A stretch of 64,000 nt of DNA, from NCBI GenBank assembly GCA_025084515.1, contig JAJAGP010000273.1:62001-126000 (forward strand), read 5' to 3'. How positions within the stretch are numbered: the first letter of the stretch is position 1; each line of letters opens with the position of its first letter. Below, in pieces: positions 24,655 to 35,670 of the stretch. The stretch is from Ancistrus triradiatus (taxonomy: Eukaryota > Chordata > Actinopteri > Siluriformes > Loricariidae). Position numbers and translations under genes: made by a program. The notes beneath the pieces are model-generated. The model made no database searches, had not been told where the DNA came from, and worked only from the letters and a program-made list of their open reading frames with translations.

Positions 24655-24701
<47 letters not shown>

Positions 24702-25258
24702 TAAGCCTGTTTCTTTGGAGAGATCTTCCATTGTCGATACTAGGGCTGATGTAAGGTGACTCACTGAAACACTCCGTTGTACACCAGCAGCTGTGTGGTC
24801 AGAGTAGCGAGGAAGGCGATGGCGACTCCCAGGCCGAAGCCGCTGCGCGACCTATCGAAGGTCCACCAGAGCCCCACGGAGAGTGCGGCGAGGGTCAGGG
24901 ACAGCTGCACGTTATTCGCAAAGTCCACTTTCTGATAGCGTGAGTGTTAAAGAAAACACTCACACACAAAATAAGAGATACTGAGCACGCCTAACGATTC
25001 CTGGTCATTACTAGAACAGAGCAAAAAGGGTCCGCTTCCTTTAATCAACAGATCTGTCGTTTTTGAGTTTCTGCATGTCTACATGAGTTTGCACTTGTTC
25101 TAGATAAACAACGTCAGGAAGGATACTGCGCTGGCGTGGTTAATACCGACAAAGACGGCCACGCAGCGCATCACACTGGACCACTCACGCTTCAGCTTAT
25201 GGGGCTCGCCCAGACGCCGGTCTATAGAGGGATACAGGAGCCCTATCAGAGCTGAGAC

Positions 25259-25341
<83 letters not shown>

Positions 25342-26846
25342 ATCAGATCACTTGAATCTCATTCAGAGATGGATCCTGATCACGTTTACTACAAGTCTGA
25401 GCAAACTGAGCAAGGCTAGGGCGGCAGTGACAAGGACACACTCCTCAAACGTTATAAGGAAGAAACCTTGGGAGGACCAAGACACAAAAAGGGACCCAGA
25501 ACTAATTTATCTGGTCAAATACGATTGCAGTAATAGATCAAAAACAGGAACTAAGTAAGTATTAACACAAGTAGAAACAGAAGTAGAAACAGAATGCATT
25601 TTCGGCTTTTGAGCTTGTTTGTTTACTTTGATTTTCAGTTTAATACAGCTCTTAGTCATTTCAATTTGGTGAAATTTTTGGGTGACAATTTTCTTGCAGT
25701 GGTGTTGCGTTATTCAAAGCTCCTAATTTCTTTTACAGATTATGCTTGGATAAATATTTATACCAGAAAAGTACACGTTACTTCGAGTTGTTATTCTTAA
25801 GAAAATAAAAAAGCAACATTTTCACTCACTTAAAATAAGGCGAGGCTACAATCGAAAACTTGGTTTATAAGACGCTTTTTCACCACACAGCTCTAGATAC
25901 TAATTTGGGAGAAACTACAGAGGAACCTCAGAATTTAAATTGAATTGGTTCTGAATTCAGATTTGTTTGTTGTTAAAATCCAACTCCAGAGACGAACAAG
26001 CAATGCAAATTTCTCTCAGATGACTCAAAATCGTATCGTAACTCTTCCGTCGCATGTAGACTCGGTAAAGCCTGGACTTCACGACCATATATTTAAAGTA
26101 TATTTTAAAATACCAGTTGAGCTCTACATAGGCGCTAATAAATCTTGTAGAAAGCCTTCCAGAAGAGTGGAAGCAGTTATGAGGGGACAAACTCCATATT
26201 AATGCCTATGTATTTAGAATGGAACGCCATAAAAGCTCCTGTAGGTCTAATGTGAAGGTGTCCCAATACTTTTGCCCACATCTTCCGATCTGAACCAGAC
26301 CCAGCCCTGATCCCTAGGAGCCGCCCCTGGCATAGCGGGAGGTGATCAGAGCGTAGAACTGTTCAGAGAGCAACCATTTGGAGATTACAAACAGCAATGG
26401 TGCCAGGGAACTGATGGAGCTGGACTCAATGGTGCCAATTCTGTAACCAGTTCTGTAATCTACAGTTATGGAGTTTGGCCTCTCCCTTCAGACACCGAAA
26501 GACTCTGTGTATTCCCCAGGTGATCTCTTGCTATGCCATGAGCGGGTTCCCGAGTCTCAGTGCTCCTCAGTCCAACAGGACAGCTGGTATTACCTGCAGC
26601 GGTGCCACAGCAGAGTGGGACCCACCACGCCGAGGAGAAAATGCTAGTGATGACGTCGGGGGGGAAGAGCGTGACGTTACGCTGCACCTGCAGCAGATTG
26701 AGCACCAGCGCCAGGAACACGCCCACCCCGAACAGCATGGCCCCCCGGATCAGCAAATTCGTGGTCTGGTTGGTTATCATGCCGATGAAGGGGCCTTGTC
26801 GAAGAGGGGCCGTCCCGTTACCACCCTGCGTGGGGCGCTCTCCCAT
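24552..26846 (-). CDS. insig2: insulin-induced gene 2 protein (INSIG2), last exon not found
   Basis: INSIG2 is a polytopic ER membrane protein that holds SCAP-SREBP in the ER when sterols are high and supports HMG-CoA reductase degradation. Coding exons read on the minus strand are 26594-26846, 25127-25251, 24765-24931 and 24552-24651, all with GT/AG borders and consistent phase, giving 215 residues. Human INSIG2 has 225, so only a short C-terminal exon is missing; I could not locate it below 24552. The short N-terminus, the LALVLNLLQVQRNVTLFPPDVI stretch (split here as LALVLNLLQ then RNVTLFPPDVI) and TMGNIGRQLA fit INSIG2 rather than INSIG1. The SCAP-binding aspartate of WWTFD is present (about residue 152). 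Several positions usually invariant differ: WWVPL for WWVPP, LYPSID for LYPCID, FFAGVIT for FFAGGIT. A likely upstream acceptor (CTATAG) near 26870 implies a 5'UTR exon further upstream. Confidence 0.93.
24657..24699. repeat. (CA)n at the insig2 exon 4 acceptor
   Basis: On the minus strand this is (GT)n running to within 4 nt of the acceptor TTCAG at 24652-24656, taking the place of the polypyrimidine tract. Confidence 0.9.
25256..25339. repeat. (GA)n microsatellite in insig2 intron 1
   Basis: Begins 5 nt above exon 2. On the minus strand it is (CT)n and acts as the polypyrimidine tract of the exon 2 acceptor. Confidence 0.85.
25375..25560 (-). mobile_element. dispersed fish repeat fragment
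   Basis: Antisense copy of the repeat at 55670-55840 (AACGTTATAAGGAAGAAACC here against GGTTTCTTCCTTATAACGTT there), of the type that ends in a GCGCTAxAxAAATAAA tail in fish genomes. Family not named. Confidence 0.5.
26140..26290 (-). mobile_element. Tc1-like MITE fragment
   Basis: Ends in GGTGTCCCAATACTTTTGCCCACA, in blocks typical of a common Tc1-derived fish MITE terminus (CCAAAAGTATTGGGACACC). Lies within insig2 intron 1. Confidence 0.45.
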
Positions 26847-27819
26847 CGCTGCTCTAATGAAACCCGGGTGCTATAGAGGGAGCAGCGGCGTCAGCTCATT
26901 TCACACAGCACCTGCAAACGCACGTCAGCAAACACACATAAAACATCCAAACTATTTACTCTTGTTAAGAATTCATTTTCACTATAACAAGAAACAAGCA
27001 GAAAACTACAAATTTAGGGACAGTTCTTTCATTATAAAGTCATTTTTAAGGGCTCATCGCTGCTCTTTTTAAGTTCACACCATTCCAACATAAGAAAGTT
27101 GCATCATTACGAATGCACCCTGTGTAAAACACCCTGAGCTGGCTTAAAACATGAAAATAATAAAGACATAACAAGACCTTAAAATACAGAAATCCTGCAT
27201 GGGCGCTGATCAAATTGATACAAACATCCATCCAGAGCAACCATCTGGAGATTAAGAAATGAAGCCGGACACCGGATTAGTGGTGGGATTCAAGGCCAGT
27301 AAATTGGCAATAACAAATAAAGCAAAAAACTGAAAATAATCAACAAATAAAATGGCTGTAACAAATACAGGTAAGTGCCGCTCAGTCACATGTGGGCTTT
27401 AACGACAAGTCCTTTTTCTGGAAATATTGCGCCGATTTAATCCCAGGATGTCCAACATTAAGTGTAAAAGCATGACAAGCCATAACAATCGACACTAAAA
27501 TGAAAGAAGGCTGTATCCCAATTCAGGGACTGTATCCGGTATACAAAGGCATATCTGTAGAAGGATGCAGCCCCTGAATAGGAACACAGCCGAGATCAGG
27601 TGCTGGAGGCTCATCAGCTGGAAATTTCAGCGAACCGTTTTGGACTGACAAACTTTTGGACATGCAAACCTCCTCTCAGAACAGAGCTGGTTTGTATTTA
27701 GGAGAGTAGGAGTTACTTGCAGACAAAAAAAAAAGATAATTGCAGTCTGGAAAATAAAATGATCATTCCCTGGACGGGGTGTCAGGTAGGGTTTGTTGGT
27801 CCAGCGATTGGGGGTGATC

Positions 27820-27930
27820 TTAGGCCAGCCTACACTCCCTCAAACAGACTATAGCATCTTGATGTGAGGCCTAACCTGGCCACCGCCGGGACTCGAACCT
27901 GGGTTACAGCAGTGATGAGCTCGAAAAGTC
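27820..27930 (-). mobile_element. tRNA-derived SINE head
   Basis: GGACTCGAACC at 27889-27899 is the exact reverse complement of the B-box consensus GGTTCGAGTCC, with tRNA-like flanks. It lacks an acceptor-stem fold of a functional tRNA and lies upstream of insig2. Confidence 0.6.
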
Positions 27931-28319
27931 CCACTAATAATATCACAATAAATATTACGGAACAGGATTACAACCAAAACCCTAAAGGAAAAATTATAAA
28001 AACAATTATAATTATAGACTATATAAACTGTTAGAAAAGTAAATTAAAGCATATATAGTAAGTTTAATCTGTAATATAAGTGCTGCTGGTTTTTCTTTGC
28101 GCCACATCAGCAGTAAACAAGGCTAACACCATTAGCAACGCAGCTGCTGCCAGACAGAGCAAATTTAAAGGTTTAAAGCTGAATCTCTTTGTAACTTTCA
28201 CACTACATTTTAATCTTAATTCCGTACGGATCTTAATCTACTCTAAACCAGTATAATCTGATCTTTATTCTACACATTACCCTAATTACAGCGTAATAAC
28301 AGCGTTAGCCACATCCACA

Positions 28320-28560
28320 CAACAGATCACCCACCATTCCGAGATCCTCTCCGTTGAACGTCGGGTTTAAACGCGAAATAAACTATAAAAACAATATTTT
28401 TACAAAACCATAAACCTTTACAGAAACACCGATAACTAACGCTTTATTTATTTACGCTGATTGATCTTTACACTTCCGCACCATCTGCGCGCGGATTGGC
28501 TGAATCCAGCGACCAATCACGCCCTTACTTTCTGACGTTATTTATACAGCGCGCGACCTT
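28320..28560 (-). promoter_or_regulatory. insig2: probable insig2 promoter and noncoding first exon
   Basis: This GC-richer stretch lies upstream of insig2 in the minus sense. It contains an inverted CCAAT (28495-28499), a direct CCAAT (28513-28517), a CRE-like TGACGTTA (28533-28540) and an ETS-like GCGGAAGT on the minus strand (28472-28479). A minus-strand donor-like ATG|GTGGGT near 28336-28341 could end a noncoding first exon. ATCACCCACC at 28326-28335 resembles, but does not match, a sterol response element. Promoter role is inferred from position and motifs only. Confidence 0.45.
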
Positions 28561-28629
28561 TATCCCAAATTCAAGCGGTTCTTCAGGTGTCGACTCCAAA
28601 TTTGATTCAGTTCATGCTGTAAACCATAG

Positions 28630-28800
28630 ACATTTAAACCTAGACGCCGCATTGGCTGTTTCAGCTCGTTGCTGCAATACGTCAACGCGTCCGCCATGTT
28701 GGTCCAGGCAAGACTGGCTTGTAAACAAATACAAGTGAGCGGGAGAGCTGCGTTTTTTCTGGGTAAAATGCACAATAACCAAATTATTTCTCAACTGATT
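28630..28800 (+). repeat. dispersed repeat shared with 12.7 kb
   Basis: Segment GCTCGTTGCTGCAATACGTCAACGC...TTGGTCCAGGCAAGACT...GTAAAATGCACAA matches 12700-12860 at about 80 percent by eye. Unnamed repeat next to the insig2 promoter. Confidence 0.65.
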
Positions 28801-29004
28801 TTTAATGAGTCGTTTTTATATTCAAGGCTTTTGATCTACGTAGAGTATTTTTTGTAGGCAATTTGACTCTGAGTGTATCAAAACTCGAGGGCCTTTTTCC
28901 CACGCAGCCAACAGTATCAGGTTTAGCAGTGCTGGGATTTGAACCCTGAATCTTCTGGTTAACAAACCAGTACTGCAGTTCAACTGCTACACGATGACAA
29001 GATA

Positions 29005-30288
29005 TAGGGTTGCCAACCGTCCCGTATTGTCCGGGACATCCCGATTTATGGGCAATTTTGATTTCCGGGACAGCTCCAGTCCCGGATTCCAGTCACAGCC
29101 TCATTGGCCAATAACGCCCCAAACTGATACAAAACTCCCAGGTGTAGTAGCTACGTTAGTGACCAGTGTGTGTGCTGTGGGCGGGAGTCCTTATGCTGTC
29201 AGTGAACCTGTAAAGAAAAAAAAACACTTTGCAACTATAAAAAGAGTGAGAAACCGCAGTAAACTTGGCTTGCGGGTGCGATTCGGAGCTTTTTTTTTTT
29301 TTTCATCTTGCGTTCCGTGATGAAGTCACTTTATTCTACATTTGGCTCGTCCTGACTTGGTGAATTCAGGTGACATCATCATCTAAACCGAAATCATTCG
29401 GAATTACATTTTAGAGCTTTATTTTCAAATGCCTCTAACTTCTGACCATTAGATTACTGACACCTGCAGTAAAGTGACCAGGCTGATTTGTGAAACTGTT
29501 CAGTCTTAATTCTGTCTGTACGTGGCTCGTATAAAACCGTGAGGACTGAAATGATAACAGGCGAAATAATTAAGCCTTTAATTTAACTCGCCATAAAAAC
29601 CGTCCAAGCAGGCCATAGAAACTCAAAAACTGATCATATAGAGAATCAACACAGGTTAAAGTTACCCTCCATCAGTTCTGAAAACTATCACAGATATAAT
29701 TTTGTCTAATAAGCAGTTGTTGCATACTGTGTATTATGTGTAGGCATGCTCTGATTTCTGAAAGCCTTCACAGATATAACTTTGTCTAATAATTTGTTGT
29801 AATGATTGTTATTTATTACTTTTAGGCATAATCTGATTTGTTAAACTTTCACATATATAAATTTGTCTAATAACTATTTATTATGATGTGATTTAGTATT
29901 TTTAGGCATAATCTGATTTATGAAAGCGTTCAAAAGTATAAAAAGTATAAAAAGTATAAAAAGCATTTATTCATATAATATTTATGACTTTTAGGCATTT
30001 TCAGATTTCTGCAAGCTTTTCACAGTTGAATAATACATGTTTATTTACATAATATTTATGACTTTTAGGCATTTTCAGATTTGTGAAAGCTTTCACAATT
30101 CATTTTCTGAAAACGTGTAAAATTAATAAATATTATATATATATATATAAAAAATAAAGGGAACACTTGGAGTTACATTGTGCTGTTTTATGCTTTATTT
30201 TTTTGAGCAGTATATGTGCGTGCTGCACATGCGAACACACCTGGAGGAATGTGTCCCTAATTGGGGGTTGAAGAAGTTGGCAACCCTA
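29005..30288. mobile_element. nonautonomous hAT-type DNA transposon with 8-bp target duplication
   Basis: Termini TAGGGTTGCCAAC and GTTGGCAACCCTA are perfect 13-bp inverted repeats. ACAAGATA flanks both sides (28997-29004 and 30289-30296), an 8-bp target duplication typical of hAT. The 1284-bp interior has no transposase. It holds about five diverged copies of a roughly 90-bp unit (GATTTxTGAAAGCxTTCACAGATATAA...TTTAGGCAT) between 29680 and 30110, and a nested small element at 30140-30215. Confidence 0.88.
30140..30215. mobile_element. tiny internally deleted MITE nested in the hAT
   Basis: AAAAATAAAGGGAACACTT on one side and TTTATTTTTTTGAGCAGTATA on the other (in blocks) are the two ends of a common fish DNA transposon terminus (TATACTGCTCAAAAAAATAAAG). 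Almost nothing remains between them. Confidence 0.55.
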
Positions 30289-30447
30289 ACAAGATATGAA
30301 GACTAAGCATAAACAGAGGTGAAAGGGGAGCCAGAGATGAACTAAATATTTATACAACTCTAAAAAACGTTCCTATGACACAAATGTTTCGTCGTTTTTA
30401 AGAACAAATCGATCATTTATCAGGATTTCACCTCAGTTTGTTTAAAT

Positions 30448-30480
30448 TCATGTGACTGGAGATGGTGTTGGTCACATGAC
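30448..30480. promoter_or_regulatory. ccdc93: paired M-box/E-box sites upstream of ccdc93 ATG
   Basis: TCATGTGAC (30448-30456) and GTCACATGAC (30471-30480) lie 15-47 nt upstream of the ccdc93 start codon. They are the same bHLH-zip core in opposite orientations, CATGTGA and TCACATG, as bound by MiT/TFE and USF factors. The match is direct; occupancy is inferred. Confidence 0.4.
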
Positions 30481-30494
30481 ATCGTAGGCACAAG

Positions 30495-32325
30495 ATGGCG
30501 GCCGTCTCTGTTTTCCAGAGAGTGAGAACAGGATCTAAAATCGGGGCTCAATACGACCAGGATGGAAATATCATACAGGTTTGTTCGGTTTATCATTTGT
30601 TTAAACGATTATCGACCACATCTCGTCATTTCTGCCACATCTAGAAGTGAAGTGTCCACATCATTATGCGGTTACGCTTGCGTGAATTAATGTTACAGAA
30701 ATGAACTGGTGAGGTTCATGAGCTGCAGTGTTTGTAAACATAATGGTCTCATTTTGTGAGGCGGGAAGCAAAGATACGTTAATACGAAGCGATATTGTGA
30801 TATTTTTGATTTTCGGAATTGGCCAGCGTTAGATAAAGTGTCTCTGATTTGTTAAAACAAAAGCTGTCTGTGTTTGAAGGCGTGAATATAAACTTAATTG
30901 CCAGTTTATTAGATACAGCTTTATACATTACATGTGCAAGATGTATTGGGTATTTTTAAGCTGAAGCGCTTTATGTTATGGAACAGCTTAAAATCACCAT
31001 CCAACTAAATCCCTGTTAGGACCTGGTGCTGGTAAAAATCACAAGAAACACTGCACCTTGTTTAAAAAAAAACCCCCAAAAAACAATAATTAGAGATAAG
31101 TGAATTTCCACACCTAGAGTAGCAGCAATAATAAAAAAGATTGATTGACATCTACTGAAGCAGCCAAGCCAACAATCTGCAGGACTGGGTCTCATTCTAA
31201 TTTATTCTTTATTTATTATCTCAAATTCTGATCATCACTTCCTATTATTACCTTATTTGGTGACACTTTTTGGCCTCTCATCTTCCCATGACCTTGACTC
31301 AACGTGTGCTCTTTATTCCAGATATCTCTTGGTAAGTCTCTAACATTTTTCTTATCCATTATGCTGGGAAAGCTACATGACAAAGGTAACTGGTAACTCC
31401 CTCAGGATCCACTGTGGCCCTGATTATCAGTATTATATATTTTTTAAATATCCAGCAATTCTCAGGTTGTTAAACATTAGGTTTACACAAATAGCTAAAT
31501 GTGTGTTTGGTCACACAGATACACAAACTAAAATCTTCACATAACAAAACTCGCTGTGTGTAAGTTGTGTACGTTTTGTTTTATGAACTATGATCATATT
31601 TTATGAACTTTGTTGCTTGTGTCACAGATCTGATAAATCGTTAGTTAAAGCTTGACCGCTATAACACCCTGAGCTGTTGGTGTGCTTCAGGTGGAGACGC
31701 GTGAAGATGAGGAGCAGAGCCTCAAGCTGGCTGAGATCCTGGAGCTGCTGCTGGCCGCCGGATATTTCCGGGCCCGCATCAAAGGCCTGTCCCCGTTCGA
31801 TAAGGTAAAACTGATCCGGAGTCTTTCTTACGCATGCCTTCTGTTATTGTATGTCTGCTAAAACTTTTCCTCCTGCTTCTTCTCGATCTTCTTGGAGGTG
31901 GTTGGAGGGATGACCTGGTGCATCACGACGTGCAACTTTGACATCGACGTGGATCTGCTGTTCCAAGAAAACTCCACCATTGGACAGAAGATGTAATATT
32001 GCAGCACAGTACACTGGATTTAGGAATTGAAAAGGAATGTACGTTTCGTTTCATTATGCCAGGGGTGCCCACACTTATGCCCTGCATGTGTGTTGCGTTC
32101 CAGAGCTCTAACGGAGAAGATTGTATCTGTGCTGCCCAGAATGAAATGTCCTCACAGGCTGGAGCCGCATCAGATCCAGGGCCTGGACTTCATCCACATC
32201 TTCCCTGTAGTACAGGTAAAGTTACGACGTTTCGATAAATCCGAAATTGACTTTTACAAAATGAGTACATTACTTTCAGGAAATGTTTAATCACCAGTTA
32301 GTCAAACTGCATGTGTTGCATGGAT

Positions 32326-32392
<67 letters not shown>

Positions 32393-34046
32393 GTATGTAT
32401 ATGTGTGTGTATATATATGTATATAATATAAAATTATTTTTTTTTTAAACATATACCTGTACAGTACATAAACCCATCTTATCGCTGCATGTTTTGGCGC
32501 CCCCTGTTGGTGCCATTGTGGTGTGTTCGTATAATATGCTTTAATTTCTGCCTCGTCCTGTTTTTTACGCCACAGTGGCTGGTGAAGAAAGCGATGGGGA
32601 CTAATAAATAAATAAAATCAAGAACACGATATTAGACAATGTAATAAAATCAGGAATAGTAGAAAAAAAATAAAGTAGAGAATATATAAAAATCAAGAAT
32701 GTAATAAATAAATTTGAGAATATAACAGACAATGGAAAATATAATGAAACCAAGAATATAATAAATTAAATAGAACATTATAAAATATTTTTAATTAAAT
32801 AGATAAAAATAAATATAATATAAAATATAAAGAAAATTAAGAAAAAAAAAGACACAACGGAGAATACAAGCACGTTTCTGAAACCTAGGATATAAACTAA
32901 TATAGAATATTATAAGATAGTATATTTAACAAAGGAATTATAATAAAAAAAAATTATATATATATATATGTGTATGTTAAATATATTTATTATAAATATA
33001 ATATATAAAGGACAAAAATAAACAATATAAAACAGTATATAAACGTGTTTCTGAAACCTAGAATATAAGACATGTACTAGAACATTATAAAATATGTAAT
33101 TAAATATTATAATAAAATAAATATAAAATTTTTAATAAAATATTTATTATAAAATAATAAATAAAATATAAAACAGTATACAAGCAAGTTTTTTTAAATC
33201 TTGAATATAATCAATTAAATAGAATGTTATAAAATAGTACATTTGATAAAATAGATTATAGTAAAATAATATTTAGCATAAAACAAATGTAAAATATAAA
33301 GAAAATAAAGAAAAAAATAAAGTACATATAATGTTCCATAAGCGAGTTTCTGAAACCTAGAATATAATACATTCAATGGAATATTATAAAATAGATAATA
33401 ATAAAATATTAAATATAATATTAAATCAATATTTAGCTAGTTTCTGGGCATTTAGTCCAGTATAAATGCAGCAGATGAAGGTTCTGGTGTTTAGGTTTCG
33501 TGTTTTAAGGTTTTCCTGGACAGTTTACAAAATTAACATACTACTTTCGGAAATGTAATCACCTGCAAACTGTTTGATTGTGTTTAATTTTCACGTAAAC
33601 CATCTCTGTCGCTCCGTGATTTGGCGCCCCCTGCTGGTGCCTTTGTGTTAAATTCTTTGCGTTCGTGTGATGTGCTTTAATTTCTGCCTCGTCCTGTGAC
33701 TGCGCCGCAGTGGCTGGTGAAGAAGGCGATGGAGACTCGAGAGGAAATGGGAGACTACGTGAGGGCGTATTCCGTCTCCCAGTTCCAGAAGACGCACAGC
33801 TTTCCAGAGGTGAGACCTAGGTCCTGATCTGGAGCTAAATGTGAGCTCCTGTGTGTGTGGGGCTGAATGTTGTGTGGTCGTTTCAGGACGAGGAGTTTGA
33901 GCAGCGGAAAAAGAAAGCTGTCAGCACCGTGGTGGACGTGTCTGTAAGTATCTTGTTTTCATCTGTAGATGGTTCATGTGTTTTTTTTTGTAGGAGCTTG
34001 CCCAGTGAATTCTAGATTAGGGCCTAGACCCTCAACAGAGACCCTG

Positions 34047-34100
<54 letters not shown>

Positions 34101-35621
34101 GCGGTCTATGCTCCTCAGAGGCGCTACAGGAGGCAGGCTGATGCAGGAGAATTGCTGGATGAAGAGTCCAGGGTTCATTCCACTCTGCTTGAGTACGGCA
34201 GGTAACACACACCTGAGCGTAGCAGCCATTTTACACACACTTTCTGTTTCCTTTATTCATCACGATGCTTTACCTTTTCACACTTCCCTTCCATCACCGT
34301 CTTTGGGTTTTAGTTATTTGGTCTCTAATACACGGTCGCCCCCTACAGGCAGGCTATAAAATCAGTAATATAATAGACAATATAAAAAATAAAATGGAAC
34401 ATCAAATTCATGAATATAATAAGTAAAATAAAGTTTGTAATAAAATATTGGCTATAATGAATTGGAGAATATAATACAATTGAGATATAAATACATCTGA
34501 GAATATATTAAAACCGAGAATATAATAATTAAAATAGAAAATATAATGAAATAAAATCAAAAGCATACTCAAGAATAAAATAAGGAAAATATGATAAATA
34601 AAATTAATATAATGAAAATATTTAAGTAAATGAGAATGTCATAAGATAGAGAATATAATAACAACAATTCAAACATATAATAAATAAGTATATTATAAAA
34701 ATAAATAAAACTGAGTATGTTAAAGTAGAGAATCTAATAAAATAAAGGATGTAATAAATAATAGCGAGAATGTAATAAAGGAATATAATAAAGTCAAAGA
34801 CATGATGATAGACAATATAATGAATAAATATAATAAAGTCAGGAATAAAATAAAGAATATAATATACAAAAAGTACAATAAAATTGTGAATATAATAAGG
34901 TAGAGAATGTATAAAACATCAAGAATGTAAATTCATTTTAGATTACAGCAGATAGAGATTATAGCAGAAAATGGAAAATATAATGAAACAATGACTATAA
35001 TAAATTAAATAGAATATTATGTTGTATATTTAATCAAATAGATTATAATAAAATAATAAATATAATGCAAAATATAAAGAAAAAGAAAAAAAATAAAGAA
35101 CATAACGGAGAGTATAAGCGAGTTTCTGAAACCAAGAATATAATAAATTAAATAGAATATTATAAAATAGTATATTTAATAAAATATATTATAATAAAAT
35201 AAATAATGTAAAACAGAGAATGTGAGTTTCTGGGCGTAATTTATTTAGTCCAGTATAAATACATTTGATGAAGGTTCTCGTGTTTAGCAGGTTTGGTATC
35301 AGTTTTGATGTACTGTACTGTACTGATCCATGTGTGGCACCAAAACAAACTCGTCTTATTGAATAAAATAGCTAGAAGTCCAATTGCAGGTGCCAAACCC
35401 ATCCCGTATCCAACCTCAGAGCGTTTTGTTCAGTGCAGACATGAACTCACCATGTACATGTGAACGAATGAGAGCTCTGAGGGTGAAGCATCATGTAAAC
35501 ACGACTCATAATAAACTCTCCTCACCTTCTGTTCACCTCCTCTCTTGTCTTCTTTGCTCTCCTCATCCCATCAGTCCGTGCTTAAACTTGTCCCTCTACA
35601 TGCAGTAAGTATGCAGTAAGG

Positions 35622-35670
<49 letters not shown>

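Larger units (their letters stand above)
32240..33740 (+). repeat. direct intronic duplication around ccdc93 exon 5
   Basis: Segments 32250-32610 and about 33515-33745 are diverged direct copies: a CATTACTTTCAGGAAATG-like element, a GCGCCCCCTG element and the acceptor region with the first codons of exon 5, in the same order. Between them lies an AT-rich array. The second copy holds the functional exon. Confidence 0.8.

Noticed and set aside
27880..27925. Functional tRNA gene
   Set aside because: The B box is perfect but no complete cloverleaf with paired acceptor stem could be drawn; it is a SINE head.
28994..29320. 108-codon plus-strand frame
   Set aside because: Lies inside the hAT element, begins at its terminus, has no recognisable domain and ends in homopolymer-derived residues.
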